From: Kordiimonadales bacterium
GTDB taxonomy: Bacteria; Pseudomonadota; Alphaproteobacteria; Sphingomonadales; Kordiimonadaceae
Length of the DNA: 35,151 nt
NCBI GenBank assembly: GCA_002401685.1
Contig: NVTU01000003.1
Location: forward strand, 1-35,151
Direction: 5' to 3'
The notes below the pieces were generated by a model, which saw only the letters and a list, made by a program, of their open reading frames with translations, was not told where the DNA came from and ran no database searches. The position numbers and the translations under genes were made by a program. Below are positions 1 through 9,558 of this stretch, piece by piece (the stretch's first letter is position 1; each line of letters begins with the position of its first letter).

Positions 1-45
1 CTGTCACGCCGAGGGTCGCGGGTTCGAGTCCCGTCACTCGCGCCA
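1..45 (+). tRNA. tRNA-Asp (anticodon GTC), 3' part, cut by the left edge
   Basis: The window opens at the first base of a 7-base anticodon loop, CTGTCAC, whose central triplet GTC reads aspartate codons. It is followed by the 3' anticodon stem, a short variable loop, a T-arm (stem 18-22 with 30-34, loop TTCGAGT at 23-29), the 3' acceptor strand 35-41, discriminator G42 and an encoded CCA at 43-45. The 5' half (acceptor, D-arm and 5' anticodon stem) lies outside the window, so cloverleaf pairing can only be checked for the T-arm. The anticodon-arm sequence matches what is familiar for bacterial tRNA-Asp. Confidence 0.9.
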
Positions 46-57
46 CTTGCAACTTTG

Positions 58-95
58 AAAAAGCAGTCTCTCCTTTTTGGGGAGGCTGCTTTTTT
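58..95 (+). terminator. Rho-independent terminator after tRNA-Asp
   Basis: A 13-bp stem (61-73 with 79-91, two G-T pairs) closes a TTTTT loop and is followed by a T run at 90-95. An A run at 58-62 means it could also work on the minus strand. It separates the tRNA transcript from the nuo operon. Confidence 0.85.
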
Positions 96-162
96 CGTTT
101 TCGGTTCAGGCGCTGTTCTTTGAGAATAAAATTTCCCACAAATTCAACATTCTAGGGTTTCC

Positions 163-170
163 TTAACCAT
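163..170 (+). promoter_or_regulatory. CtrA-like half-site TTAACCAT upstream of nuoA
   Basis: The 8-mer TTAACCAT lies 116 bases before the nuoA start, in the 189-base leader between the tRNA terminator and nuoA. It matches the half-site known for the alphaproteobacterial cell-cycle regulator CtrA. I do not see a second TTAA at the 7-base spacing of a full CtrA box, and no convincing sigma-70 promoter is visible nearby; TATGAT at 181-186 is a possible -10 without a good -35. A chance match is quite possible. Confidence 0.25.
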
Positions 171-285
171 ATTGTGGCTCTATGATCGCGAACGTTCAAT
201 CTGTGGTGATTTTCTCCTTTACGGATCGAATTTTGCCCGATAAAAGGGCGCTGTTACTCGGGTCAACAATCGAAAAGGGACGGCA

Positions 286-651
286 ATGGAGTCGTTACTG
301 ATTCAATATTTACCAATACTGATTTTCCTTGGTATTGCTATTGTATTATCTGTCGTGTTCATTGGCGCTGCCGTTTTGGTCGCCAAGCAGAAACCGGATG
401 ATGCGAAACTATCGGCGTATGAGTGTGGTTTCGAAGCCTTCGAAGATAGTCGCTCACAGTTCGATATTAGGTTTTATCTTGTTGCAATCTTGTTCATTAT
501 CTTTGATTTGGAAGTTGCTTTTCTTTTCCCGTGGGCGATCGCCCTTGGTGATATTGGAATGTACGGCTTTTGGTCGATGATGATATTCCTTGGTGTACTG
601 ACTGTTGGCTTTATCTACGAGTGGAATAAAGGAGCTTTGGAATGGGAGTAA
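286..651 (+). CDS. nuoA: NADH-quinone oxidoreductase subunit A
   Basis: NuoA is a small subunit of the membrane arm of complex I, at the junction with the peripheral arm near the quinone site. The 121-residue protein has the expected three membrane segments (about 7-33, 62-84 and 92-112). The conserved loop between the first two carries YECGFE (45-50), and the second helix carries DLE (74-76). Length is normal for the family. The ATG is preceded by AAAAGGGA at 273-280. It is the first gene of a 14-gene nuo operon, and its last 10 bases overlap the start of nuoB, which suggests translational coupling. Identification is secure. Confidence 0.98.
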   Translation: MESLLIQYLPILIFLGIAIVLSVVFIGAAVLVAKQKPDDAKLSAYECGFEAFEDSRSQFDIRFYLVAILFIIFDLEVAFLFPWAIALGDIGMYGFWSMMIFLGVLTVGFIYEWNKGALEWE

Positions 652-1205
652 CACCAGAAGATAACGCTGGACCGGTAATGCCCACTAATCCTGTGCCTTC
701 CCTGAATACAGAAGGTGCCTATTTCACTGGATTGAATGAAGAGCTTGCCGATAAGGGCTTTGTTGTTGCTGGCCTTGATGACTTGATCACATGGGCGCGT
801 ACAGGATCTTTGTGGTGGATGAGCTTTGGGCTTGCTTGCTGCGCTGTTGAAATGATGCACTCTGGTACACCGCGTTATGATGTTGAGCGTTTCGGATTTG
901 CCCCACGAGGTAGCCCGCGACACAGTGATGTGATGATCGTGGCAGGCACGCTTACCAACAAGATGGCCCCGGCGATGCGCAAGGTTTACGACCAAATGCC
1001 TGAGCCTCGTTATGTAATCTCAATGGGTAGCTGCGCAAACGGCGGCGGTTATTATCACTATTCTTACTCTGTGGTGCGTGGTTGTGACCGTATTGTTCCT
1101 GTCGATATTTACGTGCCGGGTTGCCCGCCAACTGCTGAGGCTCTGCTCTACGGGATTTTGCAACTGCAGCGAAAAATCCGCCGGACCGGGACCTTGGACC
1201 GTTAA
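642..1205 (+). CDS. nuoB: NADH-quinone oxidoreductase subunit B, carries cluster N2
   Basis: NuoB binds the terminal [4Fe-4S] cluster N2, which passes electrons to quinone at the interface with NuoD and NuoH. The 187-residue protein has the four ligand cysteines: the tandem pair C66-C67 in LACCAVEM, C131 in [10 protein letters not shown] and C161 in [13 protein letters not shown]. The N-terminal 35 residues are variable, as in other alphaproteobacterial NuoB. It overlaps nuoA by 10 bases. An 80-base gap with two hairpins separates it from nuoC, the largest gap inside the nuo operon. Confidence 0.98.
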   Translation: MGVTPEDNAGPVMPTNPVPSLNTEGAYFTGLNEELADKGFVVAGLDDLITWARTGSLWWMSFGLACCAVEMMHSGTPRYDVERFGFAPRGSPRHSDVMIVAGTLTNKMAPAMRKVYDQMPEPRYVISMGSCANGGGYYHYSYSVVRGCDRIVPVDIYVPGCPPTAEALLYGILQLQRKIRRTGTLDR

Positions 1206-1214
1206 TTTGTTTCC

Positions 1215-1258
1215 TGCGGGCTTATGGCCCGCATGTTTTATGTGGTGGCCTTCGGGCC
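1215..1258 (+). other. Two hairpins in the nuoB-nuoC gap
   Basis: Stem 1 is TGCGGGC (1215-1221) with GCCCGCA (1227-1233) around TTATG. Stem 2 is GGCC (1247-1250) with GGCC (1255-1258) around a TTCG tetraloop, a very stable loop type in RNA. The short tract TGTTTTA follows stem 1 but is not a clean T run. This is the only sizeable gap inside the nuo operon. The pair could protect or process the mRNA, or lower downstream transcription; the sequence does not decide. Confidence 0.5.
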
Positions 1259-1285
1259 CTATCTGCAAAAGGAGCGCGGAAGCGC

Positions 1286-1900
1286 ATGACCGATAAAGCA
1301 TTGATAGAATTAGGTGATGCAATTGCAGCCAGCCTAGAGAACGAGCTGATTTCCAGTAGCGTGTCTTTTGGTGAACTAACTGTGTTGGTTCGGGCTGAGC
1401 ACATCCAAAAGGTTTTAACTTTCCTTCGCGATGACAAAGAATGCTGTTTTAAACAGCTGATTGACGTGTGCGGCGCTGATTATCCTGAGCGCAATAAGCG
1501 CTTCGAGGTGGTTTACCATCTGCTAAGTTATCAGCTGAACCAACGTATTCGCGTGAAAGTAAAGACTGACGAAGATACGCCCGTGCCAAGCGCCGTAAGC
1601 GTATTCCCTGTGGCCAACTGGTATGAGCGTGAAGTGTGGGATATGTACGGCGTATTCTTTGCTGATCACCCGGATTTACGTCGGATGCTGACGGACTACG
1701 GCTTTCAAGGCCATCCTTTGCGGAAAGACTTCCCTGTTTCTGGTTATGTTGAAGTCCGCTATAGCGAAGAGCAGAAGCGGGTTATATATGAGCCTGTCAC
1801 TCTGACACAAGAAAACCGTGATTTCGATTTCATGAGCCCATGGGAGACAGCGAAATATGTGCTGCCGGGCGATGAAAAAGCAGAAGCTGAGGGCAAATAA
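1286..1900 (+). CDS. nuoC: NADH-quinone oxidoreductase subunit C (30 kDa subunit)
   Basis: NuoC is a structural subunit of the peripheral arm, packed against NuoD and NuoB. The 204-residue protein ends with the family signature: [12 protein letters not shown] (114-125), the HPDLRR segment and HPLRKDFP (143-150). It is a separate NuoC, not the NuoCD fusion of enterobacteria. AAGGAG at 1270-1275 precedes the ATG by 10 bases. The stop and the nuoD start overlap as TAATG, so the two are probably translated in a coupled way. Confidence 0.98.
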   Translation: MTDKALIELGDAIAASLENELISSSVSFGELTVLVRAEHIQKVLTFLRDDKECCFKQLIDVCGADYPERNKRFEVVYHLLSYQLNQRIRVKVKTDEDTPVPSAVSVFPVANWYEREVWDMYGVFFADHPDLRRMLTDYGFQGHPLRKDFPVSGYVEVRYSEEQKRVIYEPVTLTQENRDFDFMSPWETAKYVLPGDEKAEAEGK

Positions 1901-3078
1901 TGGCTGAAGTTGATATCAAAAATTACTGCCTGAACTTTGGCCCACAACACCCAGCTGCGCACGGTGTGCTGCGCATGGTGATGGAACTTGACGGCGAAGT
2001 AATTGAGCGGGTTGATCCGCATATTGGGCTGTTGCACCGCGGTACTGAAAAGTTGATTGAGCAGAAACAGTATCTGCAGGCGCTGCCGTACTTTGATCGG
2101 CTTGATTATGTTGCCCCGATGAACCAGGAACACGCCTTTGTCATGGCGATTGAGAAGCTTTTGGACGCGGAAGTGCCAGAGCGTGCTCAGTACATCCGTG
2201 TATTGTTCAGCGAAATTGGCCGTATTCTTAACCACCTTTTGAATTTGACAACGCATGCCATGGATGTTGGTGCGATGACGCCGATCTGTTGGATGTTTGA
2301 AGAGCGCGAAAAGCTGATGGGATTCTACGAGCGGGTTTCCGGCGCGCGGTTCCACGCTGCTTACTTCCGCCCGGGTGGTGTCCACCAAGATCTGCCAGCT
2401 GGCTTGCTTGAAGACATTATGGCTTGGACTGAGACCTTCCCTAAGGTTCAGGAAGACATGGAAACGTTGCTGATTGATAACCGCATCTTCAAACAACGCA
2501 ATGTTGATATCGGCGTTGCAACAGCCGAAGAAGCGCTAGCATGGGGCTGGACTGGCCCGATGCTCCGCAGTACCGGCTTCGCGTGGGATCTGCGCCGTTC
2601 GCAGCCTTATGAAGTTTATAACAAGCTCGACTTTAATGTTGTGGTTGGTAATGCCGGTGACTGTTATGACCGCTTTATGATGCGCCTCGCTGAAATGCGG
2701 GAAAGCGTCAAGCTTATGCGCCAGTGTGTCGAGCAGATGAAGGCTGGGCCTGTAACGTCGCTTGATAATAAGCTTTCACCGCCAAAACGTGCCGCGATGA
2801 AAACATCGATGGAAGCGCTGATCAATCACTTCAAATATTATACAGAAGGCTTCAAAGTTCCAGAAGGTGAAGTATATGCAGCGATTGAAGCGCCGAAGGG
2901 CGAGTTTGGTGTGTATTTAGTGTCGGACGGCTCAAACCGTCCGTACCGCTGTAAAATTAGAGCGCCAGGATTTGCGCATATGCAGTCTATGGATCTGCTA
3001 TGTCGCGGCCATATGCTGGCGGATGCGCCTGCAGTATTGGGCGCTATGGATATCGTATTTGGTGAGGTTGACCGATGA
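1900..3078 (+). CDS. nuoD: NADH-quinone oxidoreductase subunit D (49 kDa subunit)
   Basis: NuoD forms much of the quinone-binding cavity at the end of the peripheral arm. The 392-residue protein starts with the conserved [13 protein letters not shown] segment. H21 and Y70 have the same 49-residue spacing as the quinone-headgroup His and Tyr described in Thermus Nqo4. The C-terminus ends with the conserved DIVFGEVDR. Length is typical for a stand-alone NuoD. It overlaps nuoC by one base (TAATG) and nuoE by four (ATGA). Confidence 0.98.
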   Translation: MAEVDIKNYCLNFGPQHPAAHGVLRMVMELDGEVIERVDPHIGLLHRGTEKLIEQKQYLQALPYFDRLDYVAPMNQEHAFVMAIEKLLDAEVPERAQYIRVLFSEIGRILNHLLNLTTHAMDVGAMTPICWMFEEREKLMGFYERVSGARFHAAYFRPGGVHQDLPAGLLEDIMAWTETFPKVQEDMETLLIDNRIFKQRNVDIGVATAEEALAWGWTGPMLRSTGFAWDLRRSQPYEVYNKLDFNVVVGNAGDCYDRFMMRLAEMRESVKLMRQCVEQMKAGPVTSLDNKLSPPKRAAMKTSMEALINHFKYYTEGFKVPEGEVYAAIEAPKGEFGVYLVSDGSNRPYRCKIRAPGFAHMQSMDLLCRGHMLADAPAVLGAMDIVFGEVDR

Positions 3079-3683
3079 ACGCGCCGGCAAAATTTGCATG
3101 GACAGCTGAAAATGAAGCTGCTGCCCAAAAACACATCGCCAAATACCCTGAAGGCAAACAGCAAAGCGCTGTAATGCCTCTTCTTGATATAGCGCAGCGC
3201 CAAAATGGCGGGCACGTGACACAGGAAATCATGGAATATATCGGTAAGTACCTTGGTATGGCGCCGATCCGTGTTCAGGAAGTAGCGTCTTTCTATACTA
3301 TGTATAACCATAAGCCTGTCGGTACGCACCATGTGCAGGTTTGCGGCACAACACCGTGCTGGCTGCGCGGTGCTGATGACATTATGGATGCCTGCGTGAA
3401 GCGGCTCGGTATTAAAAAGGGTGAAACCACTGCAGACGGTATGTTCACACTTGGTGAAGTTGAATGTGCTGGCGCGTGCGTTAACGGCCCGATGGTTTCA
3501 ATCGGGGATGATTATTTTGAAGATCTGACACCTGAAAGTGTTGTTGCGCTTTTAGACAAACTTGCGAAAGGCGAGGCGATTAAGCCGGGCCCGCAGGTTG
3601 ACCGTCAGACAAGTGCTCCTGAAGGTGGTCCTACCACGCTTCTTGGCAAAGCCAAATCTGATAGCAAAGAAGGGGACGCATAA
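3075..3683 (+). CDS. nuoE: NADH-quinone oxidoreductase subunit E, [2Fe-2S] N1a
   Basis: NuoE pairs with NuoF in the NADH-oxidising module and holds the off-pathway [2Fe-2S] cluster N1a. The thioredoxin-like domain carries the four cysteines C90, C95, C131 and C135 (VQVCGTTPC and [11 protein letters not shown]). At 202 residues it is about 35 longer than the enterobacterial protein. The extra part is a hydrophilic tail from about 170, rich in Pro, Gly, Ser and Lys, as in other alphaproteobacterial and mitochondrial-type homologues. It overlaps nuoD by ATGA and nuoF by TAATG. Confidence 0.97.
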   Translation: MNAPAKFAWTAENEAAAQKHIAKYPEGKQQSAVMPLLDIAQRQNGGHVTQEIMEYIGKYLGMAPIRVQEVASFYTMYNHKPVGTHHVQVCGTTPCWLRGADDIMDACVKRLGIKKGETTADGMFTLGEVECAGACVNGPMVSIGDDYFEDLTPESVVALLDKLAKGEAIKPGPQVDRQTSAPEGGPTTLLGKAKSDSKEGDA

Positions 3684-4963
3684 TGCTGGCTGATAAAGAC
3701 CGCATTTTTACGAACCTGTACGGTTTCGAAAGCCCCGGTATTGATGCTGCGATGAAACGCGGCGACTGGGATGGTACCAAGGATATTATCGCTAAGGGCC
3801 AAGACTGGATTATTGGCGAAATGAAGGAAAGCGGCCTTCGTGGTCGTGGCGGTGCGGGTTTCCCTACCGGCCTTAAGTGGTCTTTCATGCCAAAAGAAAG
3901 CGATGGCCGTCCGTCTTATCTTGTTGTGAACGCTGATGAAGGCGAACCCGGCACGTGTAAAGACCGTGATTTGATGCGCCATGATCCTCATAAGTTGATC
4001 GAAGGGTGCTTGATCGCGGGTTTTGCGATGCGCGCTGTTGCTGCTTACATTTATATTCGCGGTGAATTTTACCGTGAGGCTGAGGCGCTTGAGCAGGCAA
4101 TTGAAGAAGCACGGGCTAAGGGCTTCCTCGGTAAAGACGCATGCGGTTCTGGTTATTCCTTTGACGTGCATGTTCACCGGGGCGCTGGCGCTTATATCTG
4201 CGGCGAAGAAACCGCGCTTATTGAAAGCTTGGAAGGCAAAAAAGGCCAGCCACGCTTGAAGCCGCCTTTCCCAGCTAACGTTGGTGTTTGGGGCTGCCCA
4301 ACAACCGTTAATAATGTCGAATCGATTGCTGTCGCACCGACCATCCTTCGCCGCGGTGCTGGCTGGTTCTCAGGTCTTGGCCGTCCGAATAATACGGGTA
4401 CCAAGGTTTTCTCCATCTCAGGGCATGTGAATAAGCCTTGTAACGTTGAGGAAGAAATGGGCATTCCGCTGAAAGAACTGATTGAAAAGCACGCTGGCGG
4501 GGTTCGCGGCGGCTGGGACAATCTTCTCGCGGTAATTCCGGGTGGTTCTTCTGTACCTATTTTGCCGAAGTCGATTTGCGATACGGTTCTGATGGATTTC
4601 GATAGCTTGCGTGAGCACCAATCCGGGCTGGGTACAGCTGCTGTTATCGTTATGGATAAATCGACAGACGTTGTGAAAGCGATCGCGAGACTTTCAGAAT
4701 TTTACAAGCACGAAAGTTGCGGCCAGTGTACGCCGTGCCGTGAAGGTACGGGCTGGATGTGGCGTGTGATGGAACGCTTGGTTACTGGCGAAGCTGAAAA
4801 GTCAGAAATTGATACGCTGCTCGAAGTTACGAAACAAATTGAAGGGCATACGATTTGTGCCTTGGGTGATGCGGCCGCATGGCCAATTCAGGGATTGATG
4901 CGCCACTTCCGCCCGGAAGTGGAAGCGCGAATTGAGAATTATCATGCAAAAGCCGCAGAATAA
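3683..4963 (+). CDS. nuoF: NADH-quinone oxidoreductase subunit F, NADH and FMN site
   Basis: NuoF binds NADH and FMN and passes electrons to [4Fe-4S] cluster N3. The 426-residue protein shows the glycine-rich [13 protein letters not shown] (54-66), [13 protein letters not shown] (83-95), and the N3 ligands C346, C349 and C352 in [11 protein letters not shown] with C392 in HTICALGD. All key residues are present. It overlaps nuoE by one base; a 21-base gap leads to nuoG. Confidence 0.98.
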   Translation: MLADKDRIFTNLYGFESPGIDAAMKRGDWDGTKDIIAKGQDWIIGEMKESGLRGRGGAGFPTGLKWSFMPKESDGRPSYLVVNADEGEPGTCKDRDLMRHDPHKLIEGCLIAGFAMRAVAAYIYIRGEFYREAEALEQAIEEARAKGFLGKDACGSGYSFDVHVHRGAGAYICGEETALIESLEGKKGQPRLKPPFPANVGVWGCPTTVNNVESIAVAPTILRRGAGWFSGLGRPNNTGTKVFSISGHVNKPCNVEEEMGIPLKELIEKHAGGVRGGWDNLLAVIPGGSSVPILPKSICDTVLMDFDSLREHQSGLGTAAVIVMDKSTDVVKAIARLSEFYKHESCGQCTPCREGTGWMWRVMERLVTGEAEKSEIDTLLEVTKQIEGHTICALGDAAAWPIQGLMRHFRPEVEARIENYHAKAAE

Positions 4964-4984
4964 GCGCCAGGCTGGGAGAGCTAC

Positions 4985-7039
4985 ATGCCTACGCTAACAA
5001 TTAACGGACAAGAAGTTACGGTTGACCAAGGGTCTACTGTAATTCAGGCCTGCGAGAAGGTCGGTGTTGAGGTGCCTCGTTTCTGCTATCATGAGCGGCT
5101 TTCCATTGCTGGAAACTGCCGTATGTGTCTGGTAGATATGGAGAAGTCACCAAAGCCTATTGCTAGCTGTGCGATGCCGGCGGGCGAGGGTATGGTTATC
5201 CATACGGATACGGAGCGGGTTAAGAAGGCTCGTGAAGGCGTGATGGAATTCCTGCTGATCAATCACCCGCTTGATTGCCCAATCTGCGATCAGGGCGGTG
5301 AGTGCGAGCTGCAGGACCAATCTGTTGCCTTTGGCGGCGGAACCAGCCGGTACGATGAGCATAAACGGGCCGTTGAAGATAAAAACATGGGGCCGCTGAT
5401 TGCGACAACCATGACTCGCTGTATTCACTGCATGCGTTGTGTGCGTTTCAGTGAAGAAATTGGCGGTGTGTCTGACATGGGCTCGCTCGGGCGCGGTGAG
5501 AATATGGAAGTTGTGACCTATCTGGACGGTGTTCTTGATAGCGAGCTGTCCGGTAATGTGATTGATTTGTGCCCAGTGGGCGCGCTTACATCAAAGCCGT
5601 ATGCATTTACTGCCCGTAGTTGGGAACTGACAAGCACCGACAGCATTGATGTGATGGACGCCGTTGGCTCCAATATTGTTGTTGATACTCGTGACGGCGC
5701 TGTTATGCGCATTGTCCCGCGCATCCATGATGATGTGAATGAAGAATGGATTTCAGACAAAACGCGCTTTGCGTACGACGGCTTGAAGAAGCGCCGGCTT
5801 GACCGCCCCTATGTGCGGAAAGCTGGTACGCTTTTTGAAGCCACGTGGGGCGAGGCGTTCTCAGCCGTTAAAAAGGGCCTGAACGGGCTTAAAGGAGCAG
5901 AGATCGCAGGGCTGGTTGGCGATTTAGCTGATATGGAAGCGATGCTTGCTTTGAAAGACCTGCTGGCCTCTCTTGGTTCCAAGCAGATTGAAGTACGCCA
6001 GGACGGCGCTGCTCTCGATACAAGCGTTAGAGCTGGTTATTTGATGAATAGCGGGATCGCTGGCATAGAAGACGCGGATTACGTGCTGCTGATCGGCACC
6101 AACCCACGTATTGAAGCGCCGCTTGTGAATACCCGCATTCGCAAGATGATTGTTAAGAGGGGGCTTGCTGTCGGTAATATCGGTCCAGCAAATGACCTCA
6201 CCTATACAGTTGAAGAGTTTGGTGATGATGCGTCACTGGTGAAATCTGCTAAAGGCGGTCGCCACGCGATTTCAAAAGCACTGAAAGCTGCGGATAAGCC
6301 AATGATCATTGTTGGGCAATCTGCGCTTACGGGCGCTGAAGGCGCTGCTGTGCTTAAGATGGCGCGCGATCTGGCTGATAAATACTGTATTGCTGACGGC
6401 TGGAACGGCTTTAATGTCCTACACACTGCGGCTAGCCGCGTCGGCGGGCTCGATCTTGGCCTTACAGTTGACGGCGGCATTGCTTCAATCTTGGACGGCG
6501 CTTCTTCCGGTAAAATCAAAGCGGCCTTCTTACTTGGTGCTGACGAGTTTGACAGTGCAGCGCTGAAAGATACGTTCACTGTCTATATTGGTACGCACGG
6601 TGATGAAGGTGTGAAAAACGCTGACGTTATTCTGCCGGGCGCGTCTTACACTGAGAAATCAGGCACTTACATCAATACTGAGGGCAGGGTTCAGCGGACA
6701 GCTAAGGCGTCTAAAGCCCCGGGCGATGCACGGGAAGACTGGACAATCCTTCGGGCGCTTTCTGAAACTCTTGGTGAAACACTGCCATATAATACTGTAG
6801 CTGAACTTCGGGCCAAGCTTGAGAAAGCAGCGCCTGCAACAGTGACCCTTGATACGCTTCCGGATGAAGCATGGGGCGACTTCGGCACAGAAGGCACCGT
6901 TGGTAAGGGTGGTTTCACTGCTGCAATCGATAACTTCTATCTGACCAACCCGATCGCACGGGCAAGCACTGTTATGGCAGACTGCATTGCTGAGCGCGAA
7001 GGTACTGACCAAGCGGAGGCTACGGGCACCAATGGTTGA
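4985..7039 (+). CDS. nuoG: NADH-quinone oxidoreductase subunit G, Fe-S chain
   Basis: NuoG is the large subunit of the peripheral arm and carries several clusters of the electron wire. In the N-terminal 210 residues I see ligands for N1b (C34, C45, C48, C62), for N5 (H94, C98, C101, C107) and for N4 (C146, C149, C152, C196). A molybdopterin-oxidoreductase-like domain follows without visible cofactor chemistry. The extra N7 cysteine motif of the E. coli and Thermus proteins is absent after residue 200. At 684 residues it has the length of the alphaproteobacterial and mitochondrial 75-kDa type. GGGAG at 4974-4978 precedes the ATG. Its end overlaps nuoH by 8 bases. Confidence 0.98.
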   Translation: MPTLTINGQEVTVDQGSTVIQACEKVGVEVPRFCYHERLSIAGNCRMCLVDMEKSPKPIASCAMPAGEGMVIHTDTERVKKAREGVMEFLLINHPLDCPICDQGGECELQDQSVAFGGGTSRYDEHKRAVEDKNMGPLIATTMTRCIHCMRCVRFSEEIGGVSDMGSLGRGENMEVVTYLDGVLDSELSGNVIDLCPVGALTSKPYAFTARSWELTSTDSIDVMDAVGSNIVVDTRDGAVMRIVPRIHDDVNEEWISDKTRFAYDGLKKRRLDRPYVRKAGTLFEATWGEAFSAVKKGLNGLKGAEIAGLVGDLADMEAMLALKDLLASLGSKQIEVRQDGAALDTSVRAGYLMNSGIAGIEDADYVLLIGTNPRIEAPLVNTRIRKMIVKRGLAVGNIGPANDLTYTVEEFGDDASLVKSAKGGRHAISKALKAADKPMIIVGQSALTGAEGAAVLKMARDLADKYCIADGWNGFNVLHTAASRVGGLDLGLTVDGGIASILDGASSGKIKAAFLLGADEFDSAALKDTFTVYIGTHGDEGVKNADVILPGASYTEKSGTYINTEGRVQRTAKASKAPGDAREDWTILRALSETLGETLPYNTVAELRAKLEKAAPATVTLDTLPDEAWGDFGTEGTVGKGGFTAAIDNFYLTNPIARASTVMADCIAEREGTDQAEATGTNG

Positions 7040-8078
7040 AGCATTTTATAATTGGATAATCCAGTTTTTCGAGATTGAGCAAAGTGCTTTCATTTACTTT
7101 GTCTCTATCGTCGCGATGATCCTTGTGATTGTGCTGCCGCTGTTGATCGCTGTTGCATTTGCCGTTTATTTTGACCGCAAAATCTGGGCAGCCGTTCAGA
7201 TGCGCCGCGGGCCGAACGTGGTGGGGCCTTTTGGCCTGCTTCAGTCATTTGCGGATGGCTTGAAGCTGTTTCTCAAGGAAACGATTATTCCTTCTGGTGC
7301 GAATAAGGTAATTTTCCTTATGGCACCGATGATTACATTTACTTTGGCGCTTATTGCGTGGGCGGTAATCCCTTTCGGTGAAGGCATGGCCATTGCCAAT
7401 CTGAATGTTGGTATTCTTTATGTGTTGGCGATGTCTTCGCTGGGTGTATACGGCATTATAATGTCCGGTTGGGCGTCAAACAGCCGCTATGCTTTCCTCG
7501 GTGCCATGCGGTCAGCCGCGCAGATGGTGTCCTACGAAGTCTCCATTGGGTTTGTCCTTGTTTGCGTGTTGATGGCGGTGGGTTCGTTGAACCTTTCGGA
7601 CGTCGTACTTGCGCAAGAGGGCGGTATCCTCGATTGGTACATTTGGCCGTTCTTCCCGATTTATGTGATTTTCTTTATCTCGACACTCGCGGAAACAAAC
7701 CGCCCACCATTCGATTTGCCAGAAGCTGAGGCTGAGCTGGTTGCTGGTTATCAGGTTGAGTATAGCTCGATGGCGTTTGCCCTGTTCTTCCTCGGAGAAT
7801 ATGCAAACATACTTCTGATGTCTGCTGTTATGGCGATCTTGTTCTTCGGTGGGTGGTATGCACCTATTGAAGCGCTTGATTTCATCCCTGGCTGGATTTG
7901 GCTGCTTGCTAAAACGGCGTTCGGTTTCTGGATGATCTCGATGGTGAAGGCTTTTGTGCCGCGTTACCGCTATGACCAATTGATGCGCCTTGGTTGGAAA
8001 GTATTCCTGCCGATTTCTCTATTCCTTGTAGTTGCTTACGCCGGTCTATTGATCGCGTTTGACAAGTTACCGTCTTAA
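7032..8078 (+). CDS. nuoH: NADH-quinone oxidoreductase subunit H
   Basis: NuoH is the membrane subunit that contacts the peripheral arm and forms the membrane end of the quinone tunnel. The 348-residue, mostly helical protein carries [16 protein letters not shown] (about 47-62) and the charged loop [20 protein letters not shown], both hallmarks of the family. I chose the ATG at 7032. It gives the family N-terminus (MVEAFYNW), and GGAGG lies at 7015-7019. A longer reading frame from 6987 exists, but its first 15 residues come from the nuoG coding region and look unnatural. Confidence 0.97.
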   Translation: MVEAFYNWIIQFFEIEQSAFIYFVSIVAMILVIVLPLLIAVAFAVYFDRKIWAAVQMRRGPNVVGPFGLLQSFADGLKLFLKETIIPSGANKVIFLMAPMITFTLALIAWAVIPFGEGMAIANLNVGILYVLAMSSLGVYGIIMSGWASNSRYAFLGAMRSAAQMVSYEVSIGFVLVCVLMAVGSLNLSDVVLAQEGGILDWYIWPFFPIYVIFFISTLAETNRPPFDLPEAEAELVAGYQVEYSSMAFALFFLGEYANILLMSAVMAILFFGGWYAPIEALDFIPGWIWLLAKTAFGFWMISMVKAFVPRYRYDQLMRLGWKVFLPISLFLVVAYAGLLIAFDKLPS

Positions 8079-8094
8079 GGGGGCAGGTGAAGAT

Positions 8095-8583
8095 ATGAAT
8101 AATTTTGCACAAGCCGCTAAAGGATTACTCCTTCTGGAGTTCCTAAAGGCTTTCTGGCTTTCGATCAAATATATGGTCGCGCCGAAAGTGACGATCAATT
8201 ACCCGTACGAAAAGGGGCCTTTAAGCCCTCGTTTCCGCGGGGAGCACGCGCTGCGTCGGTATCCGAGCGGTGAAGAACGTTGCATTGCCTGTAAACTGTG
8301 TGAAGCGATTTGCCCAGCGCAGGCGATTACGATCGAAGCAGAGCCACGCGAAGACGGTTCACGCCGCACAACGCGTTACGATATTGATATGACAAAGTGT
8401 ATCTACTGCGGTTTCTGCCAAGAAGCCTGTCCGGTTGATGCAATTGTCGAGGGCCCGAACTTTGAGTTTGCCGCAGAGACACGCGCTGAACTTATGTACG
8501 ATAAAGATAAACTGTTAGCCAACGGCGCGCGCTGGGAGCGCGAGATAGCGATGAATATCGCCGCCGATGCGCCGTACCGCTAG
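8095..8583 (+). CDS. nuoI: NADH-quinone oxidoreductase subunit I, two [4Fe-4S] clusters
   Basis: NuoI is the ferredoxin-like subunit that carries clusters N6a and N6b between NuoG and NuoB. Two CxxCxxCxxxC motifs are complete: C63, C66, C69, C73 and C102, C105, C108, C112. At 162 residues the length is that of the family when translation starts at the ATG at 8095. AAGGGGG at 8077-8083 and AGGTGA at 8085-8090 lie upstream. An in-frame upstream start at 8059 would overlap nuoH by 20 bases and add 12 residues not expected in the family. Confidence 0.97.
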   Translation: MNNFAQAAKGLLLLEFLKAFWLSIKYMVAPKVTINYPYEKGPLSPRFRGEHALRRYPSGEERCIACKLCEAICPAQAITIEAEPREDGSRRTTRYDIDMTKCIYCGFCQEACPVDAIVEGPNFEFAAETRAELMYDKDKLLANGARWEREIAMNIAADAPYR

Positions 8584-8595
8584 GAAAGACTGAGA

Positions 8596-9237
8596 ATGAT
8601 AGAGATCCTTCCAGCTATTGCCTTTTATATGTTCGCAGCCGTAACGGTTGCGGCAGGTGTGCTTGTGATTAGTGCCAAAAACCCGGTGCACAGTGTGCTG
8701 TGGCTTATTTTGGCGTTCTTCAGTGCTGCTGGCTTGTTTGTGCTTTTGGGCGCCGAGTTCCTCGCCATGCTGCTGATCATTGTATATGTGGGCGCTGTCG
8801 CTGTGCTGTTCCTGTTCGTGGTTATGATGCTGAACATCAATTATGAAGAACTGCGCGAGGGTGCTTTTGCTTACTTGCCGCTTGGCGGGTTGGTTGCTGC
8901 GGTTCTTGTTGTTGAAATGGTGACGTTGGGGGCTGCGTGGCAATTTGGCCCGGATGTGGCCAGTAACTTGGCCTCTGTCGCTCCGGCAATTAGCGATGTT
9001 GAAAACACCAAGGCGTTAGGCCGGGTGATTTATACTGATTATATCTTTATATTCCAAGGCGCTGGCATGATTTTGCTGGTGGCTATGATCGGTGCGATTG
9101 TGTTGACACATAGGACACGTACCGGTGTGAAACGTCAGAATGTTGTCAAACAAAACGCTCGTCGTCCTGAAGACGCATACGCGCTTGTTGATGTAGAAAT
9201 TGGCAAGGGTGTAACCATGCCGAAGAAGAAAGGGTAA
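8596..9237 (+). CDS. nuoJ: NADH-quinone oxidoreductase subunit J
   Basis: NuoJ is a membrane-arm subunit with five predicted helices. The third one (IVYVGAVAVLFLFVVMMLN, about 62-80) is the conserved helix involved in coupling quinone reduction to proton pumping. E54 in LGAEFLAM is the conserved acidic residue before it. Length is 213 residues, and the hydrophilic tail after about 175 is poorly conserved in the family. AGGAAAG just after the nuoI stop serves as ribosome binding site. Confidence 0.97.
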   Translation: MIEILPAIAFYMFAAVTVAAGVLVISAKNPVHSVLWLILAFFSAAGLFVLLGAEFLAMLLIIVYVGAVAVLFLFVVMMLNINYEELREGAFAYLPLGGLVAAVLVVEMVTLGAAWQFGPDVASNLASVAPAISDVENTKALGRVIYTDYIFIFQGAGMILLVAMIGAIVLTHRTRTGVKRQNVVKQNARRPEDAYALVDVEIGKGVTMPKKKG

Positions 9238-9243
9238 GTGTCC

Positions 9244-9552
9244 ATGACTATTGGGTTAGGACATTATTTGACGGTTGCTGCGATCCTATTTGTGGTCGGA
9301 GTTTTGGGGATTTTCCTCAACCGGAAAAACGTCATTATCATTTTGATGTCTGTCGAGCTGATGTTGCTCGCGGTGAATATCAATTTTGTTGCCTTCTCTT
9401 CGTTTTTGAATGATTTGGCTGGCCAGGTATTTACGATGTTTGTGCTGACAGTTGCTGCAGCAGAAGCAGCCATCGGCCTTGCTATTCTTGTGATTTATTT
9501 CCGCTCCCGCGGCTCAATTGCGGTTGAAGATATCAACCAGATGAAAGGCTAA
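9244..9552 (+). CDS. nuoK: NADH-quinone oxidoreductase subunit K
   Basis: NuoK is an MrpC-like membrane subunit with three helices. Its glutamates E38 and E74 match the functionally required E36 and E72 of E. coli NuoK. I chose the ATG at 9244 ([10 protein letters not shown], 102 residues, the family length). A GTG at 9238 directly after the nuoJ stop is in frame and would add two residues. The AAAGGG just before the nuoJ stop is about 9 bases from the ATG but only about 3 from the GTG, which favours the ATG. Confidence 0.95.
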   Translation: MTIGLGHYLTVAAILFVVGVLGIFLNRKNVIIILMSVELMLLAVNINFVAFSSFLNDLAGQVFTMFVLTVAAAEAAIGLAILVIYFRSRGSIAVEDINQMKG

Positions 9553-9558
9553 CGGGCA

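Noticed and set aside
1759-2496. 245-codon open frame on the minus strand
   Set aside because: It lies opposite nuoC and nuoD, which are certain. The protein has no recognisable family, and no ribosome binding site or gap supports it.
5147-7012. Several minus-strand frames under nuoG
   Set aside because: All are shadows of the strongly supported nuoG coding frame.
7032-7039. Frameshift or fusion at the nuoG-nuoH junction
   Set aside because: The 8-base overlap is an ordinary operon overlap; both proteins have complete, family-length sequences.
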